Assembly (NCBI GenBank): GCA_947089145.1 | Contig: CAMUJH010000018.1 | Location: 1 to 64,000, forward strand | Origin: an uncultured Hungatella sp. | Lineage (GTDB): Bacteria; Bacillota; Clostridia; Lachnospirales; Lachnospiraceae | DNA: 64,000 bases | Direction: 5' to 3' | Shown here: piece by piece, positions 33,644 through 42,866 of the stretch | Position numbering within the stretch: position 1 is the first letter of the stretch | Layout: each line of letters begins with the position of its first letter | Notes under the pieces: model-generated | The model's database searches: none | Told to the model about the DNA's origin: nothing | Seen by the model: the letters and a program-made list of their open reading frames with translations, nothing else | Position numbers and translations under genes: made by a program

Positions 33644-35119
33644 ATGAAAAAAACAATATCTGCGATGCTGGTCTGCGCAATGGCAGCATCAGTGCTGGCC
33701 GGGTGCGGTAACGGCGGGCAGGAGACTACTGCCGCCCAGACTCAGGCGGAGACAGAAACCCAGACAAAAGCCCAGGAGACAACTGAGGCTGAGACAGAGA
33801 CGGAGACAGAAAGCGAAATCAAAGAAAGCGCAGACAGCTATGCCTGCCAGCTGTACGGAAGAGTTACGGACGCAGGGCAGGTAGTCAGCCGGATGGTAAT
33901 TGACTTTGGCGACAGCAAAAAGGCGGCCAATGTGGATAAAGATACCTTTACCGTTCATGCCGCGGCATCTACGAAAGAATTTCTGGAGGGCACGGAGCTG
34001 GAAAGCTATGGGGATTATGACATTGACCGGGCCATTGTGAAGGCGGAAACAGACGGGCAGAAGGTGATCCTTTACTTTGATGAATCAGAAGGCGCAACCC
34101 TTGCATATACATCCGGGTCCAGAAATTATCCTGCTGATCTGACCTACGACATTACCCAGAACAAACCGATCACCCTGACTGCAGCTGACGGCACGGTGCT
34201 GGAGGAAGCGTATACGGCGGAATATACCTGTGACAATACGGTAGAAGATGAGGAGACGGCGAAATTCGAATCTGTCCTTGTGGAGGACGGAATTAATTAT
34301 CAGTTCTATAATGCAGGCGCAGATGTGGATAAGCTTATTGTATGGTTCCACGGAAACGGAGAAGGCGACCTTCTGGAATCGGACAATAACGTGGCGCAGA
34401 TCCTTGCCAACAGAGGCGGCGTTGCATGGGCATCCGACGAGTTTCAGGAGATCTTTTCAGGCGCCCACGTGATAGCTTTCCAGGCGCCGGACACCTGGTA
34501 CTATGCCCAGAGAGACGGGCTGCTTGACAAGGCGGCGGATGAGATCAAGGAAGCGGTGGAAACCTATAAGGTTAACCCGGAAAAAGTTGTGGTGGCAGGA
34601 TGTTCTGCAGGCGGCTATATGACTTCCAGAATGCTGATAGCTCATCCGGAGCTGTTTGCGGCGGCGGTGATCAACTGCCCGGCGTATGACGTGGCCAGCG
34701 ACAGAGGCGGCGAGACGCCCACCGATGAGGAACTGAAGGCCATTAAGGACTGCGGCGTTCCCGTATGGCTGGTGCAGGGCGCAACCGACAGCGTGGTGGT
34801 AACGGACGAGTGCTCTAAGAGGCTGTTCAACATCCTGACAGAGGGGCAGGAAGTGACAGAAACGGCCGTGAAACAGGAACTGGAGCAGAATTCTGATTTT
34901 ACCACATATGAGACATCTGACGGCAAATACAAGCTGTCTCTGTATGAGACTACGGAGGATGACAAGTTAAGATTTGCGGAAGACTATGATCAGGACGGAG
35001 AGATGACAGAGGTGCAGTACAGCAACCACTGGTCCTGGATCTACACGCTGAACAATAATCCTCAGGCTGCAGACGGAACTCACATCGTTAACTGGGCGGC
35101 AGGATTTGTAACGGAATAA
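33644..35119 (+). CDS. Secreted esterase-like lipoprotein (alpha/beta hydrolase)
   Basis: A 491-residue lipoprotein. The lipobox is LAGC (Cys21). A Thr/Glu/Gln-rich spacer covers about 28-70, followed by a beta-rich domain and an alpha/beta hydrolase domain. VVWFHGNGEGD-type HG precedes the nucleophile elbow GCSAGG (Ser321); Asp382 in GATDSVV and His462 in SNHWSW complete a likely triad. It resembles feruloyl/acetyl-xylan esterases and prolyl-oligopeptidase-like hydrolases, but the substrate is unknown. It is divergent from the sugar-sensor operon. ATG 33644 has AGGAGG 7 bp upstream. Confidence 0.85.
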   Translation: MKKTISAMLVCAMAASVLAGCGNGGQETTAAQTQAETETQTKAQETTEAETETETESEIKESADSYACQLYGRVTDAGQVVSRMVIDFGDSKKAANVDKDTFTVHAAASTKEFLEGTELESYGDYDIDRAIVKAETDGQKVILYFDESEGATLAYTSGSRNYPADLTYDITQNKPITLTAADGTVLEEAYTAEYTCDNTVEDEETAKFESVLVEDGINYQFYNAGADVDKLIVWFHGNGEGDLLESDNNVAQILANRGGVAWASDEFQEIFSGAHVIAFQAPDTWYYAQRDGLLDKAADEIKEAVETYKVNPEKVVVAGCSAGGYMTSRMLIAHPELFAAAVINCPAYDVASDRGGETPTDEELKAIKDCGVPVWLVQGATDSVVVTDECSKRLFNILTEGQEVTETAVKQELEQNSDFTTYETSDGKYKLSLYETTEDDKLRFAEDYDQDGEMTEVQYSNHWSWIYTLNNNPQAADGTHIVNWAAGFVTE

Positions 35120-35128
35120 CGAGACATA

Positions 35129-35164
35129 AAAAAGGAGCTGTTAAAGGAGACGGCTCCTTTTTTG
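35129..35164 (+). terminator. Rho-independent terminator after the esterase gene
   Basis: AAAGGAGC (35131-35138) and GCTCCTTT (35153-35160) are followed by a T-run to 35163. Confidence 0.88.
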
Positions 35165-35199
35165 TGTCATGGAACAGCCTGGCAACCAGGCGCCAAATC

Positions 35200-35218
35200 T
35201 TTAAGATTATTTAAGATT
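35200..35218 (+). promoter_or_regulatory. Tandem TTTAAGATT direct repeat upstream of the deacetylase promoter
   Basis: TTTAAGATT occurs at 35200-35208 and again at 35210-35218, one helical turn apart, ending 12 bp before the -35. That spacing is typical of OmpR-family response-regulator sites. Confidence 0.45.
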
Positions 35219-35230
35219 GCATTTAACGGC

Positions 35231-35259
35231 TTGCTTTTTCGAAGCATTTGGATTAATCT
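35231..35259 (+). promoter_or_regulatory. SigA-type promoter of the polysaccharide deacetylase gene
   Basis: TTGCTT (35231-35236), a 17-bp spacer and TAATCT (35254-35259). Confidence 0.5.
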
Positions 35260-35337
35260 AGGAGAAGGCCGCAGGTGACATAATTATCCAGCAGGCCAAT
35301 AATTTTGAATCGAAAAGATTCAGGGGAGGAGAGGTAT

Positions 35338-36408
35338 TTGAGCAGGGTGAACCGGAAATTTTCAGGGATGATCTGCGCGATGGCTGCGGCTATGGCCCTG
35401 ACATGGCCGATTCCGGCAATGGCGGAGGGACAGCCGGAGCAGGAACTGCCCCGCAATCAGTGGATTGATGTGGAGAAAGGGCCAGGAGGCGCCAGATGGG
35501 TAGATGAAAACGGCGTGGTTTCGGAGATTCCAGGAGTAAAGCCCAAGCCAGGCGGACAGGGAGAAGAGGAAGCAGGGGAAATCGGGCCAGGCTACACTGT
35601 GAAGACCGGCGGGGAGGAACAGCCGGAGCAGGGTGCCTCTTCAGAGGAAGCAGGGCAGCCAGCCCAGAAAGATCCGCAAGAGGAGACGCAGCAGCAGCCG
35701 CAGGATTCTGCGGCCGGAGAAAACAGCCAGCCTGCCCAGGAGGAGGCGCCTCTAGAGGGAGCCGGCCAAGGGGGACAGGAAGCTTTAGGGCGGGTTATTG
35801 ACCCAAACCGGCCAATGATAGCCCTGACATTTGACGACGGGCCTTATGCGCCTGTAGGCAATCAGATCATGGACTGTCTGGCCCAGTACGGAGGAAAGGC
35901 GACTTTTTACGTAGTAGGGGACCGCTGCGCAGCCTATCAGGCGGAAATGCAGAGAATGGCGGCAGAAGGCCATGAGATCGGCAACCATACGTACAATCAT
36001 AAATATCTGCACAAATTAAGTGCAGAGGAGATCCAGTATCAGGTAAACAGAGGAATTGAGGCGGTTCAGGCGGCCTGCGGCGTGATCCCGGCTACGATGC
36101 GGCTGCCGGGAGGCAATAAAAATGCCACGGTTTTAGCCAATATCCATGTGCCTGTTATCATGTGGAGCATTGATACCCTTGACTGGAAGACCAGGGATAC
36201 CCAGAGCACGGTGGATAAGGTTTTGGGAAATGTAAAGGATGGGGACATTGTGCTGATGCATGAGCTCTACAGAGCCACAGGAGATGCGGCGGTTCAGATT
36301 ATCCCGGCTTTGGCAGAGCGGGGATATCAGCTGGTGACAGTCAGCGAACTGGCTCAATACCGAGGCGGGCTTCAGGGCGGTCATGTGTACTATGCCTTTG
36401 GGCCATAA
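35338..36408 (+). CDS. Secreted polysaccharide deacetylase (NodB domain, CE4)
   Basis: A 356-residue secreted protein. It has a signal peptide (about 1-29, cleaved at AMA), a Pro/Gln/Glu/Gly-rich linker (about 60-145) and a NodB domain. All five CE4 motifs are visible: TFDDG, HTYNH, RLPGGNKN, DTLDW and LMHE. It should remove acetyl groups from peptidoglycan or another surface GlcNAc polymer, which often gives lysozyme resistance. TTG 35338 is preferred (GGAGGAGAGG just upstream); TTG 35305 and GTG 35347 are alternatives. Confidence 0.88.
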   Translation: MSRVNRKFSGMICAMAAAMALTWPIPAMAEGQPEQELPRNQWIDVEKGPGGARWVDENGVVSEIPGVKPKPGGQGEEEAGEIGPGYTVKTGGEEQPEQGASSEEAGQPAQKDPQEETQQQPQDSAAGENSQPAQEEAPLEGAGQGGQEALGRVIDPNRPMIALTFDDGPYAPVGNQIMDCLAQYGGKATFYVVGDRCAAYQAEMQRMAAEGHEIGNHTYNHKYLHKLSAEEIQYQVNRGIEAVQAACGVIPATMRLPGGNKNATVLANIHVPVIMWSIDTLDWKTRDTQSTVDKVLGNVKDGDIVLMHELYRATGDAAVQIIPALAERGYQLVTVSELAQYRGGLQGGHVYYAFGP

Positions 36409-36411
36409 AAG

Positions 36412-36456
36412 CAAAAGGAAACCCTGCAGATTTTGATTACAGGGTTTCCTTTTTGA
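36412..36456. terminator. Bidirectional Rho-independent terminator
   Basis: A 13-bp perfect stem, AAAGGAAACCCTG (36414-36426) and CAGGGTTTCCTTT (36440-36452), is followed by T residues. It serves the deacetylase gene and overlaps the stop codon of the convergent gene. Confidence 0.9.
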
Positions 36457-37264
36457 CTGCAGGGGCAAAGGAGAGGAGGTTCAGCAGCCTGTGACACAAA
36501 AATGCGCCTGCACAGATTGCGGCAAGGTAAATTCCAATCCCCGGCAGAATCCCAAGAGCCAGGGAAATCTGATGAAACACCACCTGAGTTATGGGGTAGT
36601 AAGGGGAGATATAAAACATATCCGCCTTCCCGCCTGTAAAGATGTTGATTGCTGTTGCAATGAGGCAGAACAAGAAAAAAAGAGGAAGAGTGTGAAAAAA
36701 GTCCCGGGTGCTCCTGCCTGCAAGACCCGATGCTGCGCAGAAAAATGCAATAAAGACCAGAAGGATATGCCATAAAAGACCGTGAAGGGTAAGGGTCCAA
36801 TATGGATACATCAGGCCGGAGGGCTCTGCCAGGGCCATAATCCCGCCTAAAAATGCGAAAGCCTTCAGATAACCGGCGGCATTCTTCTGAGGGGCGCCTG
36901 AGGGGAAGAGAGGAAAAACAAGACATAAATACATGGGAGTGCTGCACAGCTGGAAAGGAAAGTACCACCAGTCATACACGCCGCGGCTGACCACCTGAAG
37001 GATAAAAAGCTGTTTGTATATCTCGCTGGCAGCCAGCAGGATTCCGCATATCCAGAGTACCTTGCAGGCGCAGGGAATGCCGTTTTTTGCGCAGCCGGCC
37101 TTTTGGCAGCGTCTGGCCAGAAACAGCGCCAGGGCTCCTGCAAAAGCCAGCCCTGAGACGGAAAAAACAATATGAAAGGCTGACCAGGGCGCAGGGGGAG
37201 TCATGGGCCATGCGGTTTTTTGCAGGAGGAACTGCAGAATATTTTGCTTTTCACTCTGAACCAT
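36437..37264 (-). CDS. YwaF/TMEM164-family integral membrane protein
   Basis: A 275-residue protein with about seven membrane helices. WWYFPFQLCSTPMYLCL (about 97-113) and the HGLLWHILL segment match the YwaF (TIGR02206) group. The function is unknown; these proteins are common in Firmicutes as single genes. The C-terminal codons lie within the shared terminator hairpin. Confidence 0.75.
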   Translation of the reverse strand: MVQSEKQNILQFLLQKTAWPMTPPAPWSAFHIVFSVSGLAFAGALALFLARRCQKAGCAKNGIPCACKVLWICGILLAASEIYKQLFILQVVSRGVYDWWYFPFQLCSTPMYLCLVFPLFPSGAPQKNAAGYLKAFAFLGGIMALAEPSGLMYPYWTLTLHGLLWHILLVFIAFFCAASGLAGRSTRDFFHTLPLFFLFCLIATAINIFTGGKADMFYISPYYPITQVVFHQISLALGILPGIGIYLAAICAGAFLCHRLLNLLSFAPAVKKETL

Positions 37265-37434
37265 GATGCAGGACTCCTTTCTTGCCTATTTGTGCTTCCT
37301 AAAGAAGGGGAAATCATATGATATTCAGGAAAAGTATACCCCATATTTTAGGCAGAATCAATGGTTTGGGCCATAAGGGCAGCAGAAGAATGTGGAAATC
37401 AGGGCATTTCGGGGCATATTTGGTAAAAATTTTA

Positions 37435-37462
37435 CTTGATAAATCTGAAAAATGCTATATAA
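37435..37462 (+). promoter_or_regulatory. SigA-type promoter of the amino-acid ABC operon
   Basis: TTGATA (37435-37440), a 16-bp spacer and consensus TATAAT (37457-37462). Confidence 0.75.
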
Positions 37463-37523
37463 TGTATTACTAGCAATGCGCAGTTTATGCATTGTGATGT
37501 ATATATATGAGGAGGACAGCATT

Positions 37524-38357
37524 ATGAAAAAACAGGTAATCGCGCTTTTAATGGCAGCTGTAATGGTTGGCTCCATGGCTGCCTGCGGCTCTGACGGGGC
37601 AGAAACAACAGCGGCGGCAGACACAACATCAGCAGAAACGACAACAGCAGGGGAAGCGGCGGATGAAGAAGGCAAAGAGGAGGCAGCCGGCGATAACGTT
37701 CTGGTTATGGCTACCAATGCAGAGTTCCCGCCATATGAGTACCATGACGGCGGAGATATTGTAGGCATTGATGTTGAGGTTGCGGAAGCTATTGCCAAGA
37801 AGCTGGGCATGACTCTGGAGATTGAGGACATTGCATTTGACTCCATTATTCCAGAGCTGGAAAGCGGCAAGGCGGACATCGGCGTGGCCGGCATGACCGT
37901 GGATGAGGATCGTCTGAAAAACGTGGACTTTACCGACCCTTATACAACGGCTTCTCAGGTGATTATTGTAAAAGAGGACAGCGACATTGCAGGCCCGGAC
38001 GACTTGAAGGGCAAATATATCGGCGTTCAGCTGGGCACTACCGGCGACATCTACGCATCTGATTATGAGGCGGACGGCTCTACCATTGAGCGCTACAACA
38101 AGGGCTTTGAGGCGGTTCAGGCCATGCAGCAGGGTAAAATTGACGCCGTGGTGATTGACAATGAGCCGGCAAAGGTATTTGTTTCCCAGAACGAGGGCAT
38201 CAAGATTCTGGACGAGGCTCTTACGGTAGAGGAGTATGCCATTGCCGTCAAGAAGGGCAACACAGAGCTTCTGGACAAGATTAACAAGGCTTTAGGCGAG
38301 TTAAAGGAGTCCGGCGAACTGCAGGCCATTATTGACAAATACATTTCAGCAGAATAA
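37524..38357 (+). CDS. Polar amino-acid ABC transporter, substrate-binding lipoprotein
   Basis: A 277-residue lipoprotein with lipobox MAAC (Cys21), a short Thr/Glu-rich spacer (about 25-55) and an SBP_bac_3 domain: VMATNAEFPPYEYHDGGDIVGIDVEVAEAIAKKLG, ELESGKADIGVAGMTVDEDRLKNVDFTDPY and QLGTTGDIYA. The binding loops fit basic or polar amino acids, but the ligand is not certain. It is the first gene of a three-gene transporter operon. AGGAGGA precedes the ATG at 37524. Confidence 0.93.
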   Translation: MKKQVIALLMAAVMVGSMAACGSDGAETTAAADTTSAETTTAGEAADEEGKEEAAGDNVLVMATNAEFPPYEYHDGGDIVGIDVEVAEAIAKKLGMTLEIEDIAFDSIIPELESGKADIGVAGMTVDEDRLKNVDFTDPYTTASQVIIVKEDSDIAGPDDLKGKYIGVQLGTTGDIYASDYEADGSTIERYNKGFEAVQAMQQGKIDAVVIDNEPAKVFVSQNEGIKILDEALTVEEYAIAVKKGNTELLDKINKALGELKESGELQAIIDKYISAE

Positions 38358-38377
38358 AGGAATAGGGAACGAATACC

Positions 38378-39070
38378 ATGAGTGAAAAGTTCAGGGCGGA
38401 TTTTTATCAGAATTTTATTGAGGACGACCGTTGGAAATACATTGTAAACGGCTTGGGCAATACCATTAAGATTACGCTTTTTGCAGTGCTTCTGGGCATT
38501 GCCCTGGGGTTTTTGGTGGCGATCATCCGTTCCACCTTTGAAAAGACCGGCAAATTGAAGCTGTTAAACCTTCTGTGCAGAGTTTATCTGACGGTTATCC
38601 GGGGAACTCCGGTGCTGATTCAGCTTCTGCTCATTTACTTCGTGGTATTCGGTTCCGTGAGGATCGACAAATCTCTGGTGGCCATACTGGCATTTGGCAT
38701 TAACTCGGGAGCCTACGTGGCAGAGATCTTCCGAAGCGGAATCATGTCCATTGACAACGGCCAGTCTGAGGCAGGCCGCAGCCTGGGATTTAATTATACC
38801 CAGACCATGATTTACATCATTATGCCCCAGGCATTTAAAAATGTGCTTCCGGCCCTTGGAAATGAATTTATCGTTCTTTTAAAGGAGACTTCCGTAGCCG
38901 GGTATATTGCAATTCAGGATTTGACCAAGGGTGCGGATATTATCCGCAGCCGTACATACAGCGCATTTATGCCCCTTATGGCGGCGGCAGTGATTTATCT
39001 GGTAATGGTAATGATCTTTACTTACTTTGTACAGAGGCTGGAGAGGAGGTTAAGGAGCAGTGACCACTAA
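38378..39070 (+). CDS. Polar amino-acid ABC transporter, permease
   Basis: A 230-residue HisM/GlnP-type permease with about five helices. It has the conserved [15 protein letters not shown] segment and the EAA loop ([34 protein letters not shown]), which contacts the ATPase. It is the only permease gene, so the channel is probably a homodimer. The ATPase gene overlaps its end by 11 bp. Confidence 0.94.
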   Translation: MSEKFRADFYQNFIEDDRWKYIVNGLGNTIKITLFAVLLGIALGFLVAIIRSTFEKTGKLKLLNLLCRVYLTVIRGTPVLIQLLLIYFVVFGSVRIDKSLVAILAFGINSGAYVAEIFRSGIMSIDNGQSEAGRSLGFNYTQTMIYIIMPQAFKNVLPALGNEFIVLLKETSVAGYIAIQDLTKGADIIRSRTYSAFMPLMAAAVIYLVMVMIFTYFVQRLERRLRSSDH

Positions 39071-39806
39071 TTATAATGGTGCCCTGATTCAGGTGCAGCA
39101 CCTGGGAAAAAGCTTTGACAGGCTGGATGTCTTAAAGGATATTACCGTGGACATTCACAAAGGCGACGTGGTGTGTGTCATTGGGCCTTCCGGCTCCGGC
39201 AAGAGTACGTTTCTGCGGTGCCTAAACCGCCTGGAGGAGCCTACCTCCGGGAAGATTTTCTTTGAGGGCGTGGATATTACGGACCCTAAGACAGATATTG
39301 ACAAACACCGCCAGAAAATGGGGATGGTGTTTCAGCAGTTTAACCTGTTTCCCCACATGACCATTATGAGGAACCTTACCATCGCCCCCATAAAGCTTCA
39401 GGGGCGGAGCAAGAATGAGGCGGAGGCAGAGGCCAGGAGTCTTTTGGAGCGTGTTGGCCTTGGGGACAGGGCGGACGCCTATCCAAGTCAGCTGTCCGGC
39501 GGACAGAAACAGAGGATTGCCATTGTGCGGGCCCTGTGCATGAGGCCGGAGGTAATGCTGTTTGACGAGCCTACGTCCGCTTTGGACCCTGAGATGGTTG
39601 GGGAGGTTTTAAATGTTATGCGGGATTTGGCCAGAGAGCGGATGACCATGGTGGTAGTTACCCATGAGATGGGATTTGCCAGGGAGGTGGCTGACAGGGT
39701 CATGTTTATGGACGGCGGATATTTTCTGGAGGAGAATGCGCCGGCGGAGTTTTTTGCCAATCCCAGGAACGAAAGGCTTAAAAACTTTTTAAGCAAGGTT
39801 TTGTAA
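39060..39806 (+). CDS. Polar amino-acid ABC transporter, ATPase
   Basis: A 248-residue GlnQ/HisP-type ATPase. Walker A is [15 protein letters not shown] (about 42-56), the signature [15 protein letters not shown], Walker [20 protein letters not shown] and the switch VTHEMGFA. It starts at GTG 39060 inside the permease gene with AAGGAG just upstream, so the two are translationally coupled. A terminator follows. Confidence 0.95.
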   Translation: MTTNYNGALIQVQHLGKSFDRLDVLKDITVDIHKGDVVCVIGPSGSGKSTFLRCLNRLEEPTSGKIFFEGVDITDPKTDIDKHRQKMGMVFQQFNLFPHMTIMRNLTIAPIKLQGRSKNEAEAEARSLLERVGLGDRADAYPSQLSGGQKQRIAIVRALCMRPEVMLFDEPTSALDPEMVGEVLNVMRDLARERMTMVVVTHEMGFAREVADRVMFMDGGYFLEENAPAEFFANPRNERLKNFLSKVL

Positions 39807-39836
39807 TGAACAAAATCATGGCAGGTATGAAAAGCG

Positions 39837-39877
39837 CGCCAGGGAAATCCTGTTTTTGGATTGGCCCTGGTTTTTTG
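39837..39877 (+). terminator. Rho-independent terminator of the amino-acid ABC operon
   Basis: CCAGGG with AAATCC (39839-39850) pairs with GGATT and CCCTGG (39858-39870), followed by six or seven T residues. Confidence 0.87.
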
Positions 39878-39941
39878 TGTGAAAATTCCCAGATCAAATC
39901 TAAAAATCCTCTAAATAAGTATAAATGTTTTTGAAGACGTC

Positions 39942-39970
39942 TTGAAAACTCCGCCAATTTGGTATATGGT
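39942..39970 (+). promoter_or_regulatory. Probable promoter of the flavodoxin-ftsH operon
   Basis: TTGAAA (39942-39947), a 17-bp spacer and TATGGT (39965-39970). A perfect palindrome AAGACGTCTT (39934-39943) touches the -35. Confidence 0.5.
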
Positions 39971-40009
39971 TTATAAATAGCAAGTACGCAGGAAAGGAGC
40001 AATCCCGAC

Positions 40010-40549
40010 ATGAAATATCTGGTGATATACAGCAGCAGGACAGGCAACACGGAGAAGATTGCCATGGAGATTTTTGGGGCTCTTCCAGGGAAATCCAAGG
40101 ATATTCAGAGGGTGGAGGAGCAAAATGGAGAGGCGGATACTTATTTTGTAGGCTTCTGGAATGATAAAGGGATATGCGGCGGCGAGATTATGGAATTTTT
40201 GGAAAGGCTCCATGGAAAACAGGTGGCTATCTTCGGGACCTGCGGCATGGGGGAAGACCTGGAATACTGCCGCCAGGTATCCAAACGGGTGGAGGCATTT
40301 ATACCGGAGGACAACCGGTATCTGGGTTCCTTTTTGTGCTCGGGCCGGATGGCGCCTCAGGTGCTGGAACGGTACCGCATAATGCAGAGGCAGCAGGATA
40401 CCCCGAGAGTCAGGCGGATGATCCGGTCCTGCCAGGAGGCCATGCTCCATCCTGACGAAAACGATCTGGCCAATGCGAGAAGATTTGCCAGAAAAATCGC
40501 AGATGAAAAAGAAAGGGGAGAGAAACCATATGGGTATGAAAGAGGATAA
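40010..40549 (+). CDS. Flavodoxin family protein (BilS-like)
   Basis: A 179-residue protein with a flavodoxin core. SSRTGNTEKIA (about 8-18) is the FMN phosphate loop, and GTCGMGEDLEY is a later flavin-binding loop. The extra C-terminal helices (RVRRMIRSCQEAMLHPDENDLANARRFAR) and length resemble the gut-bacterial flavodoxins annotated BilS, partners of bilirubin reductase BilR. No BilR-like gene is next to it, so this name is only a suggestion. ftsH starts 20 bp before its stop codon. Confidence 0.78.
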   Translation: MKYLVIYSSRTGNTEKIAMEIFGALPGKSKDIQRVEEQNGEADTYFVGFWNDKGICGGEIMEFLERLHGKQVAIFGTCGMGEDLEYCRQVSKRVEAFIPEDNRYLGSFLCSGRMAPQVLERYRIMQRQQDTPRVRRMIRSCQEAMLHPDENDLANARRFARKIADEKERGEKPYGYERG

Positions 40550-42404
40550 GCCAGGCAGCAACAGAAGGCCTTTTTTGTTTTATTATGCCATGGTAATGAT
40601 GGTGATGATGGTTATAAACCTGTTTCTCATGCCTAGCATGCAGCAGAGAAGCATTGTGGAGGTTCCCTACAATACCTTCCGGGATATGATTGAGGAGGGC
40701 GTGGTGACCCAGGTGGGAAGAAGCCAGCAGCAGATTACATTTCTGGCTAAGACAGGAAGGAAGAATGCCCTGGGCGAGGATGAGATTCGGGGATATAAGA
40801 CAGGAAACTGGCCGGATGAAGATCTGACTGAAGTTCTCAGGAAGAGCGGGGTCCCTTTTTCGGAGGAGATTGTTGAGCCTGCGTCTCCCTTTATATCTAT
40901 TCTGGTATCATGGATCATTCCCATTGTGCTGTTTGTGGTCATAGGACAGGTCCTGTCAAGGCAGCTGCAGAAGAAGATGGGCGGCAATGCCATGACCTTC
41001 GGCAAATCCAATGCCAAGATCTATGCGGAATCAGAGACAGGAAAGACATTTACAGACGTGGCAGGCCAGGAGGAGGCCAAGGAGGCGTTAAAGGAAATCG
41101 TGGATTTTCTTCACAACCCCCAGAAATATGCGGATATCGGTGCTACGCTGCCTAAAGGCGCTTTGCTGGTAGGCCCTCCCGGAACAGGAAAAACCCTGCT
41201 TGCCAAAGCGGTGGCAGGGGAGGCCAAGGTGCCTTTCTTCTCCATCTCCGGATCTGAGTTTGTGGAGATGTTTGTGGGCATGGGAGCAGCCAAGGTGCGG
41301 GATCTGTTTAAGCAGGCCAACGACAAGGCTCCCTGCATCGTGTTTATTGACGAGATTGATACCATCGGGAAAAAACGCGACGGAGGCGGCCTGTCAGGCA
41401 ATGACGAGAGGGAGCAGACGCTGAATCAGCTTCTGGCGGAGATGGACGGCTTTGACGGGCGCAAAGGCGTGGTGATTCTGGCGGCGACCAACCGTCCGGA
41501 GTCTCTGGACCCTGCGCTTCTGCGCCCGGGAAGGTTTGACAGAAGGATTCCAGTGGAACTGCCGGATCTGAAGGGCAGAGAGGCTATTTTGCGGGTTCAC
41601 GGAAAAAACGTGCGCATGGACGACAGCGTCAGCTACAGCGAGGTGGCCCGGGCCACTTCCGGGGCCAGCGGCGCGGAACTGGCCAACATAGTAAACGAGG
41701 CGGCTCTGCGGGCTGTCCGCATGGGAAGAAGCGTAGTGGGGCAGCAGGATCTGGAGGAGAGCGTGGAGGTGGTTATCGCCGGTTACCAGAGAAAGGATTC
41801 CGGCGTCAGCACCAAGGAGAGAAAGATTGTGGCATACCATGAGGTGGGACATGCCCTGGTGGCGGCCTGCCAGACCAACTCTGCCCCGGTGCACAAGATT
41901 ACCATTATCCCCAGGACTTCCGGCGCATTGGGCTATACCATGCAGGTGGATAAAGACGAGCGATACCTTATGAGCAGGGACGAGGCATTTAATAAGATTG
42001 CCACGTTTACCGGCGGAAGGGCTGCGGAAGAGCTGATTTTCCATTCGATTACAACGGGGGCGGCTAATGATATTGAGCAGGCGACCAAGCTGGCCAGAGC
42101 CATGGTAACCAGGTACGGCATGAGCCGGCAGTTTGGAATGGTTGCCTTGGAGACGGTGACAAACCAGTATCTGGGGGGAGACACTTCCCTGGCATGTTCG
42201 CCGGAAACGGCCAAGATCATTGACGACGAGGTTGTGAAGCTGGTGGGGCAGGCTTATGACAGGGCGATGGAGCTTCTGAAGGAGAACGAGGAAAAGCTTC
42301 ATGAGATTGCGGCATATCTGCTGGAGAAGGAAACCATCAGCGGCGAGGAATTTATGGAGATCCTGAAGGCCCCGGTTAAGGAACAGTCACAGGAAAATGT
42401 GTAA
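40530..42404 (+). CDS. ftsH: ATP-dependent zinc metalloprotease FtsH
   Basis: A 624-residue protein with two N-terminal membrane helices (about 15-35 and 120-140), an AAA+ domain (Walker [14 protein letters not shown], Walker [22 protein letters not shown]) and an M41 protease domain with HEVGH. It degrades misfolded membrane and short-lived regulatory proteins. ATG 40530 has AAGGGGAG upstream and overlaps the flavodoxin gene. The genome may have another ftsH elsewhere. Confidence 0.95.
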   Translation: MGMKEDKPGSNRRPFLFYYAMVMMVMMVINLFLMPSMQQRSIVEVPYNTFRDMIEEGVVTQVGRSQQQITFLAKTGRKNALGEDEIRGYKTGNWPDEDLTEVLRKSGVPFSEEIVEPASPFISILVSWIIPIVLFVVIGQVLSRQLQKKMGGNAMTFGKSNAKIYAESETGKTFTDVAGQEEAKEALKEIVDFLHNPQKYADIGATLPKGALLVGPPGTGKTLLAKAVAGEAKVPFFSISGSEFVEMFVGMGAAKVRDLFKQANDKAPCIVFIDEIDTIGKKRDGGGLSGNDEREQTLNQLLAEMDGFDGRKGVVILAATNRPESLDPALLRPGRFDRRIPVELPDLKGREAILRVHGKNVRMDDSVSYSEVARATSGASGAELANIVNEAALRAVRMGRSVVGQQDLEESVEVVIAGYQRKDSGVSTKERKIVAYHEVGHALVAACQTNSAPVHKITIIPRTSGALGYTMQVDKDERYLMSRDEAFNKIATFTGGRAAEELIFHSITTGAANDIEQATKLARAMVTRYGMSRQFGMVALETVTNQYLGGDTSLACSPETAKIIDDEVVKLVGQAYDRAMELLKENEEKLHEIAAYLLEKETISGEEFMEILKAPVKEQSQENV

Positions 42405-42410
42405 ATTCTC

Positions 42411-42438
42411 TTGTATTTTTTCGAAAAAGGTGTATAAT
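42411..42438 (+). promoter_or_regulatory. SigA-type promoter of the HMA protein gene
   Basis: TTGTAT (42411-42416), a 16-bp spacer and consensus TATAAT (42433-42438). Confidence 0.7.
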
Positions 42439-42443
42439 CCAAT

Positions 42444-42463
42444 ATATGAACAATTATTCATAT
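42444..42463. promoter_or_regulatory. SmtB/CzrA-type (ArsR family) operator
   Basis: ATATGAA-CAATTA-TTCATAT is a perfect 7-6-7 inverted repeat at the predicted transcription start. It matches the TGAA-N6-TTCA operator pattern of metal-sensing SmtB/CzrA/CadC repressors. Such a repressor would leave when bound to Zn, Cd, Cu or a similar metal. Confidence 0.65.
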
Positions 42464-42500
42464 AAAATCTATATAAGATAGATTCAGGAGGGTATGCTTT

Positions 42501-42719
42501 ATGAAGAAGAAATTTAAAATGGAAAACCTGGACTGTGCCAACTGTGCAGCTAAGATGGAAGCTGCCATTAACAAGATCAACGGCGTCAAGGAGGCTACAG
42601 TCAGCTTTATGACCCAGAGACTGGTAATTGAGGCGGACGATGACAGGTTTGACGAGATTGTGAAGGAGGCGGCAGCGGTATGCAGGAAGGTAGATGCAGA
42701 CTGCCAGGTGCTGATATAG
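42501..42719 (+). CDS. Heavy-metal-associated (HMA) domain protein
   Basis: A 72-residue single HMA domain with the ferredoxin-like beta-alpha-beta pattern and metal site DCANCAAKM (Cys at about 11 and 14). It could carry Cu(I), Zn(II) or Cd(II) to a P-type ATPase, but no ATPase or repressor gene is adjacent. The motif departs from the usual MxCxxC of CopZ (LDCANC), as in zinc/cadmium-type domains. AGGAGGG precedes the ATG. The upstream operator suggests metal-induced expression. Confidence 0.88.
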   Translation: MKKKFKMENLDCANCAAKMEAAINKINGVKEATVSFMTQRLVIEADDDRFDEIVKEAAAVCRKVDADCQVLI

Positions 42720-42744
42720 AGACGCAAACCCATAACAGAGAGAC

Positions 42745-42778
42745 AGGCAGCAGACGAAAAAGGTCTGCTGCTTTTTTA
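42745..42778 (+). terminator. Rho-independent terminator after the HMA gene
   Basis: GCAGCAGAC (42747-42755) and GTCTGCTGC (42763-42771) form a perfect 9-bp stem followed by six T residues. Confidence 0.92.
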
Positions 42779-42799
42779 GCGGTTTTCTTTCGCTTCCCC

Positions 42800-42828
42800 T
42801 TTCAGCAGCGGAATATTTGTGGTAAACT
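42800..42828 (+). promoter_or_regulatory. Possible promoter of the nucleoside phosphorylase operon
   Basis: TTTCAG (42800-42805), a 17-bp spacer and TAAACT (42823-42828) with an extended TGG before the -10. Confidence 0.4.
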
Positions 42829-42866
42829 GTCACTATAAGTTTCGTATCGGTTTAAGGAGGAGAATC

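Noticed and set aside
41394-42302. 302-codon minus-strand reading frame inside ftsH
   Set aside because: Shadow of the conserved ftsH gene.
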